The notes under the pieces: model-generated | What the model was told of the DNA's origin: nothing | Databases searched by the model: none | Seen by the model: only the letters and a program-made list of their open reading frames with translations | Origin: Chrysopilus asiliformis | Taxonomy: Eukaryota > Arthropoda > Insecta > Diptera > Rhagionidae | Reading direction: 5' to 3' | Assembly (NCBI GenBank): GCA_964034945.1 | Contig: OZ035961.1 | Location: forward strand, 66,686,031-66,750,030 | DNA: 64,000 bases | In this document: piece by piece, positions 63,481-64,000 of the stretch | Position numbering within the stretch: position 1 is the stretch's first letter | How the letters are laid out: every line of letters starts with the position of its first letter | Translations under genes and position numbers: made by a program

Positions 63481-64000
63481 AATAACTCCTAAAAGGATTG
63501 GAGTGAATTTTTGACTCCTTTTTGGAGTTAATTCAAAATTGAGGTCAAAACGGTGTTAAAATGAATATTTAGCTCCATAAAATAAAAATGTAAAAATAAC
63601 TTCGCGCTACGGTGTTAAATTTTTTCTGAATAACACTGCGAGGTGCTTATTTTTAGGCGGAGTTAATTGAGGCGGAGTTAATTCGTCCCCGGATTTTTTC
63701 GAGAGTGAACAACCAGATAGTGGCATTCTTCATCACTTTCATCAAATAAATCTTCAAAATCACTATCCATTATTAAAAACTCAATTTAAAAACCAATAAT
63801 AATAATATTTCACTGGACGATAAGCATGCTAAGCTTTAGCTTAAGCGCTCAAGTTTGGTGGCTTAAATAAACGGAAATTTAAACTCAGTTTAAGGACTAA
63901 ACCAGCACTGTGAAACAGTAAAAACAGTTAAGCGAAAGCTTAAACCAAATTCGAAGCTTAAGCTCGCACTGTGAAACCGGCTGTAAGTGTATATATAATA
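63481..64000. other. Unassigned; GGAGTTAATT and GCTTAAG phrases
   Basis: GGAGTTAATT(G/C) recurs near 63525-63685 and GCTTAAGC-type palindromic phrases near 63830-63965 with CAGCACTGTGAAAC repeated twice (63903, 63968). Probably pieces of further MITEs running out of the window. Confidence 0.35.

Overview
This 64 kb window looks like AT-rich nuclear DNA from an insect, most probably a fly in the broad sense (Diptera). It is not prokaryotic: there are no operons or ribosome-binding sites and no long open reading frames other than transposase relics. It is almost wall-to-wall transposable elements. The main lineage clue is a family present in eight copies with a GTCY-type (GTCC/GTCT) microsatellite core, inverted subterminal repeats and a stem-loop near one end. 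That is the architecture described for dipteran mini-me / DINE-1 (Helentron-type) elements. I could not assign a species. No rRNA or tRNA gene and no confidently identified host gene was found. Only two weak candidate exon groups remain (15.09-15.31 kb + strand; 52.24-52.44 kb - strand).

Layout. 0-5 kb: a decayed PIF/Harbinger element, a foldback repeat, degenerate tandem repeats, the end of a Ty3/gypsy polyprotein plus probable LTR, and a Helitron (3020-4221) carrying a mini-me/DINE copy. 7-11 kb: a Mutator-like transposase relic, then a PIF/Harbinger element (8903-10600) with a second, different Harbinger element nested in it. 10.7-13.0 kb: a hAT element with a perfect 8-bp target duplication that holds an approximately 830-bp CTGTCTGTCAGT array. 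13.2-15.0 kb: a 46-bp minisatellite of about 28 units, possibly inside an LTR. 16.3-17.9 kb: a pogo element interrupted by a second copy of the nested Harbinger. 19.2-20.8 kb: a Tc1-like element that is a giant inverted dimer. 20.8-22.6 kb: a tRNA-like SINE broken by a hAT and a piggyBac-like MITE. 30-33 kb: nested foldbacks, a perfect 88-bp palindrome and low-complexity tracts. 34-37 kb: Harbinger-type non-autonomous elements. 40.3-41.2 kb: an internally deleted mariner. 45-51.4 kb: four hAT elements and piggyBac-like pieces. 54-64 kb: paired elements with TA or 3-bp duplications, a second mariner-family relic and more SINEs.

How it fits together: I see no functional gene system. The value of the window is its record of transposition. 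Target-site duplications fix many element ends to the base, and several elements are nested so that the order of insertion can be read. In three places an uninterrupted relative elsewhere in the window shows, or suggests, the empty site. All transposase genes seen are truncated, frameshifted or stopped, so the elements here depend on enzymes encoded elsewhere or are dead. Family assignments were made by eye from motifs, terminal repeats and duplication lengths; no database search was run.
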